Part shown: in pieces, positions 25,267 to 33,584 of the stretch | Position numbering within the stretch: position 1 is the first letter of the stretch | How the letters are laid out: the number at the start of each line of letters is the position of its first letter | Origin: Glutamicibacter uratoxydans | GTDB taxonomy: Bacteria; Actinomycetota; Actinomycetes; Actinomycetales; Micrococcaceae | Length of the DNA: 64,000 nt | Direction: 5' to 3' | Assembly: GCF_006539925.1 (NCBI RefSeq) | Contig: NZ_BJNY01000002.1 | Coordinates: forward strand, 248,001 to 312,000 | Program-made: the position numbers and the translations under genes | The notes under the pieces: model-generated | The model's database searches: none | The model's input: the letters and a program-made list of their open reading frames with translations, nothing else | What the model was told of the DNA's origin: nothing

Positions 25267-26375
25267 GACTCAATAAACAAATCAGATTGGTTTCGATTTT
25301 CCACCTTGCTCCAAGGCGAAAGATAAACGTCCGCAAGCCAGCTTACAACAGGCACACAAACCGCATCCCCAAACCCGTTCAATACTTTCGTTCGAGGCAA
25401 ATCACCGAAATCAAACGAAGCTACGCCCATTAGGGCCGCATACTCTCTAGGCGTCATCCAACGAACACGCAGATTGTCGCTACTAATCTCCAGAACTGCT
25501 TGCCTTGATGAACCGCCTCTGGCCGTACGCAGGCACCCCGCTATATCTTTAGCAGCAATCTCCCATCGAGCAACGGAATTTCTCATACGACGATACGCTG
25601 TCCGGTACGTTATTTCGTTACTCTGACGCAACGAAGCAAGCCGGTCATGATTTATCGAGCTTAACGAACCTTCGAATTTCTCAACCCTTGCGTCATTCCA
25701 CCACTCAAGATCCTGCTGATCTAACGACTGAATCAGTTCTGTTAAACCTACGTCTTGTACTGCAGGGGGGTTCGGCAATTTGGCACGATGTGTCACCAGG
25801 TCGTCCGAACCAAAAAACTTTTCCAGGTATGCAGGACGGAGCTCATGAGGTTCCTCCGAGAGATCATGTGTCGTCAAACTGCCTATGAGGAAGATTCGTA
25901 CCCTCGACTGCGGGACAAATCTTCGCGCGTCAACCTCTAAGATATCAACAGAATAACCCAAACCATTGAGTCCTCTAATCGCTTCCTTAAGATCATTGCC
26001 GCCCCTATTCAGAGCTAGCCCTGGAACATTTTCAATTGCGATAATATTCGGTTTTTTATCTCCCATACGTTCAACGACCTTAAGGAAAGCCCAAAATGCC
26101 GAGCTCTCACCTTGATGGATACCTTTTCGTAACCCAGCAGAGGATAAGTCTGTGCAAGGAAAAGAAGCCCAAGCCATTGATATATCTTTCGGCAGCTGGC
26201 TATCTGCTAGCAATCCCACATCCGAAACTAGGTAGTTCCGATCAGATGTTGAATTCTGGGTGAACATCTCAAATTTACTTTCTGACATGTCATTTGACCA
26301 AACAACGTCGAACCCTGAAGATTCGAGGCCAATACCGGCCAATCCTATGCCGGCAAAAAATTCGGCCACTTTCAT
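25233..26375 (-). CDS. DNA (cytosine-5) methyltransferase, partner of the GHKL-TIR protein
   Basis: 380 residues. C5-MTase motifs in order: I EFFAGIGLAGIGLESSGF, IV ASFPCTDLSSAG with catalytic Cys74, VI IIAIENVPGL, VIII VPQSRVRIFLIG, IX/X ending in LNGFGDAVCVPVVSWLA. The motif IV Pro-Cys-Thr-Asp and the short variable region differ from the second C5-MTase at 31353, so the two probably recognise different sites. It begins 9 bases after the GHKL-TIR gene on the same strand, and a terminator follows; the pair forms a closed two-gene operon. Role: likely marks self DNA. Confidence 0.9.
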   Translation of the reverse strand: MKVAEFFAGIGLAGIGLESSGFDVVWSNDMSESKFEMFTQNSTSDRNYLVSDVGLLADSQLPKDISMAWASFPCTDLSSAGLRKGIHQGESSAFWAFLKVVERMGDKKPNIIAIENVPGLALNRGGNDLKEAIRGLNGLGYSVDILEVDARRFVPQSRVRIFLIGSLTTHDLSEEPHELRPAYLEKFFGSDDLVTHRAKLPNPPAVQDVGLTELIQSLDQQDLEWWNDARVEKFEGSLSSINHDRLASLRQSNEITYRTAYRRMRNSVARWEIAAKDIAGCLRTARGGSSRQAVLEISSDNLRVRWMTPREYAALMGVASFDFGDLPRTKVLNGFGDAVCVPVVSWLADVYLSPWSKVENRNQSDLFIESNCNFGVPSLV

Positions 26376-26384
26376 TAAATTTTT

Positions 26385-28463
26385 CTACTTCCGGTATTCA
26401 GATATATAGTCACTGAACTTATCATGCACATGTATTTGCCAGTGCTTCACTATGTCTTTATCGTAATAATCTTCAAATCTCGAGCCGGATTCCTTCAAAT
26501 CAACTTCCGAGGGAAAGTCCGCCACCGGGAAAAGAGGTAAAAGCTCTTGGGCTTTGATCTCTCTTCCTCGGTTTAGATGATCCAAAGCTGGATTAAGGAT
26601 CTTTCTAACGAGATATTGGTATAGGTCCGGTCGTAGGTCCGCGGTGTCTCCAGCTAAAATACTCGTCTCTGGTCGATTTTCACTCAAAAAGACCGGGACC
26701 GATGCATAGTCAACGTTAACCTTACCGACGGCACCAACCGAACGCGTCGCCCAACCAGCTCCTCCTTCAAACAGGCAGTATTCACTGGCCAAAAAGTTTT
26801 TACTGTTAAAGTAAATTATAAAAGTATTCGAATCAGTCAGACTTCTTCGAATGATCTGTCCGAGACTTCCCAAATCTGCGTCCGAATACTGGCCTCCCGG
26901 TTTGGACGTGTAAAAGATCTCGTCATCTCTCGCGCCCTTTTTGACCAAAAGCTCGTATACAAACCCTGTAAATGGAACATCGCGGCTGGAATGGGAGAGA
27001 AACACTGAATAATCAGACTTCGCCTCGATTTCGCCTTGGATCTTATTAGTAGCAAGATTCTGAATGGCGTCTCTGTCAGTGTCTGAAAGTTTGTCAAAAT
27101 TTTCTAAATCTTCGGCAAGCCCCTTCGAAAATGCGGCTTTTCCGCGTCTATTTACCCCAGATTTATACGACTTTTCCGCATCCCTAATTTTATTACTGAG
27201 CGTTGTTCGCTGAGTGATTAGCTCTCGAACAATGGATCGAACTAGCGTCCGAAGCAAGGTAACACGAGGGTCATTCTCATCAAAATCCTGACGATTAGAA
27301 GTTGCAATGTCTTCCAATTCATTGTCATCTAATATATCAAATGAAATTTCCCCCTCTATATAGTTTAGAAAAGTGCTTGTGATTCCGAGTTGAGAAAGTA
27401 GCCTATCCGTCGCCAACTTCCCTCTCACGTAGACGCGAAGTTGCGCTGGATTAAAATACTTATTCTTAGTAAACCTCGAGTCGTTGATTGCGGCATCACT
27501 TGCGTTAATTGAAGCATGCAGGCCAAGCCATCCAGTCAACGAATAAGGAATTCCTCGATATGTAGAATTCTTGAAATCAACATCAGGTATATTCTCAAGT
27601 TCAAATTCCTTATGCCGACTTCGTAGGCTGAATGGCGTAGCTTCAACCTTGTGGTTATATTTCCCGTCCGGAAGCCCCTGAGCCCTAATTTTAACATTAG
27701 GTGGATTCGATATCATTTCGCGGAGTTCTTGCGGAATATCCGTTTCGCTTCCTGACGAGCTTTTTATGAAGGCAAAGTTCCTATATGCAATATTTTTCTC
27801 TACTTGGGCGAATCCCTCAAATACTTTGGTTTTTGCATCAATTATCGAAAGCATGATCTTTTTATCATTACTGTTGCTAACCAAAAATTGATTAGCCAAG
27901 AGGTGGTTCAGGGATAGGTGAGCAGCCGTACCATATCCTCGTAAATCTACATTTTCAAGAGCAAGAAGCGTTCCGGTTGTGTATTGGGAAAAGATCGATA
28001 CTTCCGATGGAATATCGAACAATTCGGTTCCTCGAAGATACGGGTGATCGTCTTCATTCTCGATATTTGAGGAATCCAGTATCCACGCTGTTGAATTACC
28101 CTCGGCCTTTGTATAAATGCGAAAAACTGGAGACAGGTACAAAGCTGCCAACTTTCCGATTCCTTTTCGACCATTAACCTGATTTAGGTCAACTAGAGCG
28201 CTCCGGTGCGTATTTTTTCGCTTATCATTGCCGACTTTTACGTAGGAGCGAATGTCCTCTAGATTCATCCCGACACCGTTGTCTACGACGTAAATTTTGC
28301 AATTCTCGGAATCCCGTCGGTCAAGAAGTATCGAAACGGTGTCAGCTCCAGCATCAAATCCATTAGCTACGAGTTCAGAAAGTGCGTTCCACGCGTTAGA
28401 ATATAGACCTCGTCCTAAAAGTTTCAAGGCAGTCCAACTGAAGGAAAATTCTTCTTCTTGCAT
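26385..28463 (-). CDS. GHKL (Hsp90/MutL/MORC-like) ATPase fused to a C-terminal TIR domain
   Basis: 692 residues. The N-terminal ATPase has the N box ALSELVANGFDAGAD (about 27-41), G1 VVDNGVGM (about 59-66) and G2 GRKGIGKLAALYL (about 99), the Bergerat fold of Hsp90, MutL and MORC. A middle transducer-like region follows, with a basic coiled segment TLSNKIRDAEKSYKSG. From about 482 the TIR domain begins: SDYSVFLSHSSRD, DDEIFYTSKPGGQYSDAD, NTFIIYFNSKNFL, then SEYCLFEGG with the NADase-type Glu near 566. A 100-residue tail ends the protein. Prokaryotic MORC-like ATPases are known from R-M-linked operons (Iyer and Aravind); here a TIR replaces the nuclease. Confidence 0.87.
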   Translation of the reverse strand: MQEEEFSFSWTALKLLGRGLYSNAWNALSELVANGFDAGADTVSILLDRRDSENCKIYVVDNGVGMNLEDIRSYVKVGNDKRKNTHRSALVDLNQVNGRKGIGKLAALYLSPVFRIYTKAEGNSTAWILDSSNIENEDDHPYLRGTELFDIPSEVSIFSQYTTGTLLALENVDLRGYGTAAHLSLNHLLANQFLVSNSNDKKIMLSIIDAKTKVFEGFAQVEKNIAYRNFAFIKSSSGSETDIPQELREMISNPPNVKIRAQGLPDGKYNHKVEATPFSLRSRHKEFELENIPDVDFKNSTYRGIPYSLTGWLGLHASINASDAAINDSRFTKNKYFNPAQLRVYVRGKLATDRLLSQLGITSTFLNYIEGEISFDILDDNELEDIATSNRQDFDENDPRVTLLRTLVRSIVRELITQRTTLSNKIRDAEKSYKSGVNRRGKAAFSKGLAEDLENFDKLSDTDRDAIQNLATNKIQGEIEAKSDYSVFLSHSSRDVPFTGFVYELLVKKGARDDEIFYTSKPGGQYSDADLGSLGQIIRRSLTDSNTFIIYFNSKNFLASEYCLFEGGAGWATRSVGAVGKVNVDYASVPVFLSENRPETSILAGDTADLRPDLYQYLVRKILNPALDHLNRGREIKAQELLPLFPVADFPSEVDLKESGSRFEDYYDKDIVKHWQIHVHDKFSDYISEYRK

Positions 28464-29554
28464 CCTTTTTATCCTCTTAATCTAAACAATAATTTTATGT
28501 CAGAAATTCAGATCTTACAATGAGTCAATCTAAAGAATGGTTAGTTTGTTAAAATCTGCATTTTGCTAGTGAACTCTGAACCTTTGTCCATTCCTCGATC
28601 ATACCGGACCATCTTAGGTAACGTGAGACAAGCAGAGATTCCGTAGCTAGATTCAGATTTACTGAGCCGGTAATTAGATCGCCACGCCATCTCGCTAATA
28701 CTACGCAATACTCTCTCCCTCGATCTGCTTCCGTTGAATGTCGACATATTCCACACCATTGTCTCAAGAGAAGGAGCAAGTCACGGTCACTTGACAGACA
28801 AACTGGTGCAGATCCCTTGGGATTAAGCGCCGGTCAGGAATCGAACCACGGAAACAAAGAAGGTGCGTCGGATGTTCCGAACGAACAAGTGCACGACGGT
28901 GACGACTGGGATCAGCTTTCCTTACGCTGCCCAAGCACGCACATCACCCGCAAATCCCAGGCAACAGGGTCAACGAATTGGCCTTCGTTTATCAGATCAC
29001 ACACGGTGACGTCGTTGCCGACACGTTGGCTTGCCCTGCGGACATTTGTGGTTGATCCGTAAATACTGAGGCATCGTAAATGGGTTGCATTGGCGGCGGA
29101 ATCTGACGTGGAATGAGAATAAGTCGCAAATGCGAACGGACAACACACCGCAGGTGACAGCGATGCCGCGGAACATCGTCATCACCTTGTTGAAACACTA
29201 CGGGCACAGGAATTTGGCGAGGGTTACCCGGAAACTTCAAATTTAACCGGGTACGTAGTGCTAGCCATGATTCGTTTGCGTGCCGCTCGCTAACTTTGTA
29301 GGCTCTCTGCCCAATGTGCCCTATACAATTGAATTCTCTCAAAGGGTGGTCTGAAATCCACCAGTAACATCTTCAACGACCACGAAAGGGGCTTGGCCCA
29401 CGGGCGTGGCGGGAGTCCCCGCGTTGTTTCTGTCATCGTGAGGATGACGATTAGCAGTGTTCGACTTCTCAACTTTCCAGGATTGTCCCGCAGTACTTCG
29501 AGAGTTTAGGTGCTTCGTAGACTTTATCAACCGCTCGGTCTACGATTCTCGAGT
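28464..29554. other. Gene-poor 1.1 kb stretch inside the defence island
   Basis: Only short frames are found on either strand. One fragment (28541-28759, minus) contains DKGSEFTSK, faintly like the DNGPEFTSK motif of IS3-type transposases, but without the surrounding DDE core. The start near 28464-28500 holds the AT-rich promoter region of the GHKL-TIR gene. I see no complete gene, RNA gene or repeat array. Confidence 0.5.
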
Positions 29555-30181
29555 ATGACAGGTTGGAACGTATCACGACACCCTGAATGGGACATGATGT
29601 ACCGTGCAGGTTTGACAATTCGAGAAATTGCAGAACACTGTCACGCAAATGTTGCTACGGTTTCCTTGCATTTGAAAGTCAGAGATAAATACGAGCCTAA
29701 TCTAAAAGACGAATCACAAGCAGCGCTTTCCAAAAGACATCCGGACCGGCCAACAACAAGGTGGCGCCAAACCTGCAAGCAAGTTATCGAATTCTACGCA
29801 GCCAATCAAAGACTTCCCGAACGCTCAAGCACTGCGTACGAGAACTCGATGCATGAGTGGCTCCTGCGGCAGCGTCGTTCTTTCGAAAGAAATCAGATGT
29901 CACCGGGCAAAATTCACCTTCTAGAAGACTTGCCAGGTTGGAGAATTAATCAAGAAAAGGATAATAACGAAAGACTGTGGCACAGTAATCTCCTATCAGT
30001 CGTTAAGTTCGTTAACGAAAATAATAGATTCCCAAAGTATCATAATTACACATCTGTGAAGGAAAAGCATCTCGGCATATGGTTGCATAATCAGCACCAG
30101 AAGCGGTCCAGTAATAAACTAACAAATGCTCGCCTGGCGGCCCTAGAAGAATGCCTTCCAGGCTGGAGGAGTTTCTGGTGA
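29555..30181 (+). CDS. Helicase-associated (HA) repeat protein with N-terminal HTH
   Basis: 208 residues from an ATG; an in-frame GTG 45 bases upstream is an alternative and neither has a good ribosome site. Residues 1-55 resemble a small HTH (MMYRAGLTIREIAEHCHANVATVSLHLKVR). Two helicase-associated repeats follow: WRQTCKQVIEFYAANQRLPE with EWLLRQRRSF, and LWHSNLLSVVKFVNENNRFPK with LGIWLHNQHQ, each ending in LPGWR. HA repeats (PF03457) bind nucleic acid and usually tail superfamily II helicases; here no helicase is attached. The function in the island is unknown. Confidence 0.75.
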   Translation: MTGWNVSRHPEWDMMYRAGLTIREIAEHCHANVATVSLHLKVRDKYEPNLKDESQAALSKRHPDRPTTRWRQTCKQVIEFYAANQRLPERSSTAYENSMHEWLLRQRRSFERNQMSPGKIHLLEDLPGWRINQEKDNNERLWHSNLLSVVKFVNENNRFPKYHNYTSVKEKHLGIWLHNQHQKRSSNKLTNARLAALEECLPGWRSFW

Positions 30182-30522
30182 ATGATTCACTTCAGGACAA
30201 AAAATAAACATACACTAAACAAATTAAAAGCTTTCTGATTAAGAAGCTGTAATCATAGTCGCTGAATTCAATCTCGAAAAATTCTATAGTGCGGCCGGCT
30301 GTTCCATTTGAAACATATGACTTTAGATAAAAATTAGCAAACAATTACCTGCTGTTTTCCGCTAATGGCAAGGTTATCGTGCCCTGTGTTACGCAGGAAG
30401 AAGCCAGATTTCTACAAAAGTTCCATAAGGAATCTTGAATGGTCGATTAATAATTTCACAACATTTCAGATCCGTTATATTTTCTCATTAAAAGTCGTTG
30501 ATCGCGGATATTTTCGAACTAT
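30182..30522. other. AT-rich intergenic stretch between convergent genes
   Basis: 341 bases between the HA-repeat gene and the 3' end of the restriction endonuclease gene. No gene, repeat or convincing terminator was recognised. Confidence 0.5.
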
Positions 30523-31350
30523 TTAATCTTCGGAGTTTGTTGTCCGATATTCCATTAAGTCGGTTTCCGTAATCTGCTTCGCAGGAACTAATCGATAATG
30601 CGATTCCCTCCTCACCCTGACCTGTTCTTCTTGAACCGCAAGCTCAAAGAGAGCTATTCGTCCGTCAGTTCCAAACTGCGCCGAAATTGGGCGGCAGATT
30701 AAATTAGGCCACTTTTCCGCGCATACAGCAATATCTTGCTCTGTTTGCGTAATCCCAATCTCATCAGAGCCACCTTTTGCTTGAACTGGCAAAATATATT
30801 GGCGACCGTATCTGTCAACAGCGACGTAGACCTCGTCAACTTCAACTTGACCAACTCCTCGCGCTGTTGTTCGAAGGTGGTTCTGAAGCGAGTAAGAGGC
30901 AACACCTAGAAAAATATCAATTAGGCGATTATATCTAACTAGTGCCAGGAGTGCTTGTTCATCGCCTAACGCCGCCTCAGAGATAATTTCAGGAGTTGCG
31001 TCCGGTATTTTAGTGACAGTTAATGCTGGATTAGGTCTCACGCGTACTTGGGCTCGAATCAAATCAAACGCGTATTTTGCCCTTCCAATAGATCGAATGA
31101 CCCATTCCATTCCATCTGGGCTTGCATCCAGCATGTTCTGTGGGAATGTGATCCGGTATCTGATTGCGTAAATCACATCTCCGATATTCTTCGGAAGATC
31201 GATCCCGGTAGCATTCGCGGCCTCGATGAGTTCCACGCGATTCCATTCGATATGAGTATCGCCAAGTTTGTAGTGTTTTTCGAATACCCACGCAACTAAT
31301 TGCTGATATCGGTTCTCTCGTTTTTTTCCCGTAGAAATCTCTGTTGACAA
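30523..31350 (-). CDS. Predicted type II restriction endonuclease (PD-(D/E)XK)
   Basis: 275 residues starting at TTG two bases after the methyltransferase stop, with AAGTAGG as ribosome site inside the upstream coding end. The C-terminal half has the nuclease core GQVEVDEVYVAVDRYGRQYI then LPVQAKGG: Asp172 followed by Gln190-x-Lys192, the D-(E/Q)xK arrangement. An N-terminal DNA-recognition-like part precedes (RVELIEAANATGIDLP; NIGDVIYAIRYRITFP). Pairing with a C5-MTase in one transcript makes a type II restriction enzyme the natural reading. The weak TTG start would keep endonuclease output below that of the methylase. Confidence 0.82.
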   Translation of the reverse strand: MSTEISTGKKRENRYQQLVAWVFEKHYKLGDTHIEWNRVELIEAANATGIDLPKNIGDVIYAIRYRITFPQNMLDASPDGMEWVIRSIGRAKYAFDLIRAQVRVRPNPALTVTKIPDATPEIISEAALGDEQALLALVRYNRLIDIFLGVASYSLQNHLRTTARGVGQVEVDEVYVAVDRYGRQYILPVQAKGGSDEIGITQTEQDIAVCAEKWPNLICRPISAQFGTDGRIALFELAVQEEQVRVRRESHYRLVPAKQITETDLMEYRTTNSED

Positions 31351-31352
31351 TC

Positions 31353-32645
31353 TTAACCTACTTGCCGATCACGTTGTGGAATTACACGCTCTGTAAGTCC
31401 GAAGTAATCGTGCGCTTTACCTGACGTCATGTATAGTAAACCAACGTTGCCCAACTCCGTTAATTTTCCTCTTACTGGACGTATTTGATCATTCTCAAGA
31501 ATTGATACTCCTACTGCTTTGCCTAGACTCGTGGGAACAGAATTACCTATTTCGCGAAATCCATTCCACTTCGTCGTATGAAAACGGAACCAATCTGGAT
31601 ATCCATGTAATCTTGCTGCTTCACGGACCGTGATCACTCGAGGACGGTTAGGGTGAATCGGTCGTGGTGCAGTGTAGGCACCGCGGTCTGACGCAGTGCC
31701 GGCCCTTAGCGTATTACAGATTCCTTCCGGATGGAGTCGCAGAAATCGACTTACTTTTTCAGTCGTACCGTTTTCTGTTTGTTCGAATCGCTCAATTGAT
31801 CGTTTTGTATGCACGGTCCTTGCTGAAGACGTAAGTACATCGCCATTAATTGGACGTGGTCGTGAAAAATCCGTCGCGTCGTGCACAGTGCCGCGAAGGA
31901 TCCCTGCGTAGCGACTAGCCTCGCCGTAGACGACATTTTCTACGAGATCGTCGTGCAGTAGCTCCTCGAATTCGTCAGCATCAGGGAGATCGGCCAACGC
32001 ATCAGAAACGCTAGGGCCGAGCGGTAATCCGTTGTCTTTCGGAAGTACGCCCTTGATCGTTCGCGGCATGTAAGACGCTTTTGGATATTTCGGTAGATCA
32101 ACATCTGCTCGTGCGCCAAGCACAATTACGCGTTTACGTGATTGCGGTGTTCCATAATCGGCGGCTTGTAGAACCCTGATAGGTTTTACTACCCGATAAC
32201 CGTCAGCCTCGACCATTTCGACAACCTCGTCGATTAACTGACGATGCTTGCCTAACATTAGCCCTGCTACGTTCTCCATTAAGAAGTATCTCGGCTTCAG
32301 TTCAAGAACAACTCGGATAAATTCTTTGAGAAGGATGTTTCTCGGGTCATCAATTGCACGTTTTCCAATCATTGATATCCCTTGACAAGGGGGCCCTCCT
32401 GCTACAAGATGGATCTCTCTGCTGCCAATTTCTGATTCTTCTCTTATCTCGCCACCAGTAATCTTTGAAACATCCGCGCAGAATGTTTTCCCATACGGAA
32501 AATTAAACTCATGCACTGCCGCGTGAATCGGGTCGTACTCTACGGATGCAGCAATTTCATATCCGGCCTGTTCCAGGCCCAAAGATAGTCCTCCGGCTCC
32601 AGCAAATAGGTCTACTGCAAGGGGGCGGCGAAGATCGAGAGTCAT
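31353..32645 (-). CDS. Type II DNA (cytosine-5) methyltransferase
   Basis: 430 residues. Motifs: I AVDLFAGAGGLSLGLEQAG, II VEYDPIHAAVHEFNFP, IV VAGGPPCQGISMIGKR with catalytic Cys87, VI YFLMENVAGLM, VIII YGTPQSRKRVIVLGAR, then a target-recognition region of about 150 residues, IX VITVREAARLHGYPD and X FREIGNSVPTSLGKAV. A complete, conventional m5C methylase. It is the first gene of a two-gene operon with the endonuclease at 30523 and protects cognate sites. The recognition sequence cannot be read from the protein by eye. Confidence 0.93.
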   Translation of the reverse strand: MTLDLRRPLAVDLFAGAGGLSLGLEQAGYEIAASVEYDPIHAAVHEFNFPYGKTFCADVSKITGGEIREESEIGSREIHLVAGGPPCQGISMIGKRAIDDPRNILLKEFIRVVLELKPRYFLMENVAGLMLGKHRQLIDEVVEMVEADGYRVVKPIRVLQAADYGTPQSRKRVIVLGARADVDLPKYPKASYMPRTIKGVLPKDNGLPLGPSVSDALADLPDADEFEELLHDDLVENVVYGEASRYAGILRGTVHDATDFSRPRPINGDVLTSSARTVHTKRSIERFEQTENGTTEKVSRFLRLHPEGICNTLRAGTASDRGAYTAPRPIHPNRPRVITVREAARLHGYPDWFRFHTTKWNGFREIGNSVPTSLGKAVGVSILENDQIRPVRGKLTELGNVGLLYMTSGKAHDYFGLTERVIPQRDRQVG

Positions 32646-33584
32646 GACTCAATAATAGTTTTAACGATCGATGTTCGCCGTCGGACCCGCCGGGAAGCTT
32701 TTAAAATATCGGAATGATGCCAGAGTCAGAGTATTAGTCCCAGCGTTTCGTCGAAACGCAGCTATTATGAGTGCGCTTTGCCCAATCCTTCTATCTGACC
32801 TGAAATTATTTAGTCGCTAGGCCAACGTTCAAAAGCTCCGGAAAGCGTTCTATGGGTGATCACCAGCATCGAAACTGCATCTGTTCTGCAGTCGACTTCG
32901 CCATCGCTATCTGGATTGCTCATTCAGATGTCTCCCTTCTACGCGAATCGATGGTCATTCACAGGTTCAGTACCGTCTTGCGCGCTTTGAATTGATGCGC
33001 TCTGGACACCGCGATCCACCTCCGAACGTAGAGCCTTAGCGACATAGCCGCTAACATCACCGTCGGTGGAGACACAGGAGACGTCCTTTTGCTGCGCGCC
33101 GCCACGGGCCAGTCACTCTGACCCACACGGTTTGCTTCTACTTCCACCATAGGCATGCGTCCATTAGGACTATGTCCAGCATGGTTCCGACAAGTGTGTT
33201 TGCAGCAATTTCACCGCGTTGCTGAACGGTGAATTCACCTAGTCGGGAGATAGCATAAGAAGTTTCGCCACTGCAATAAAAGTTGGATCGTTCCCCTTTT
33301 GCCATTGGCATGGGCACGACGGTTATCACTTCCCATAGTGATTGCAACGACTTAACGCCCGATACGTGAAAGGCACCTTCGGCGCTACGTATTACTTGTC
33401 ATCGCAGGTACGGGTTACCATCACAAGTAATCACTTCGTATTTTCACGCCTGCTGGCAATACCTGTTCCGACACATACCCGAATCATAGTCAACCGACTG
33501 TCAAGTCCGTGAGTGCCCTACTTTCAAATCATTCCATGGCATCTGAAATTCGGGGATGTGGGGAGCTTCGTCGTGGTTCTGAGG
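32646..33584. other. Gene-poor right flank of the defence island
   Basis: 939 bases without a supportable gene. Several short frames on both strands are interrupted by stops and match no family I know. It separates the restriction-modification operon from the 3' end of the ECF ATPase gene and is a likely scar of insertion/decay. Confidence 0.5.

Noticed and set aside
28541-28759. Fragment with DKGSEFTSK resembling an IS3-type transposase motif
   Set aside because: Only one motif of the DDE core, no start or ends, no inverted repeats; too weak to call a mobile element.
28831-28852. GGTTCGATTCC on the minus strand, like a tRNA T-arm (possible attachment site)
   Set aside because: The bases around it do not form a T-stem, and no anticodon or acceptor arm can be folded nearby.
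32959-33347. Short frames on the minus strand right of the restriction-modification operon
   Set aside because: Interrupted by stops and not resembling any transposase, integrase or other family; treated as non-coding or decayed DNA.
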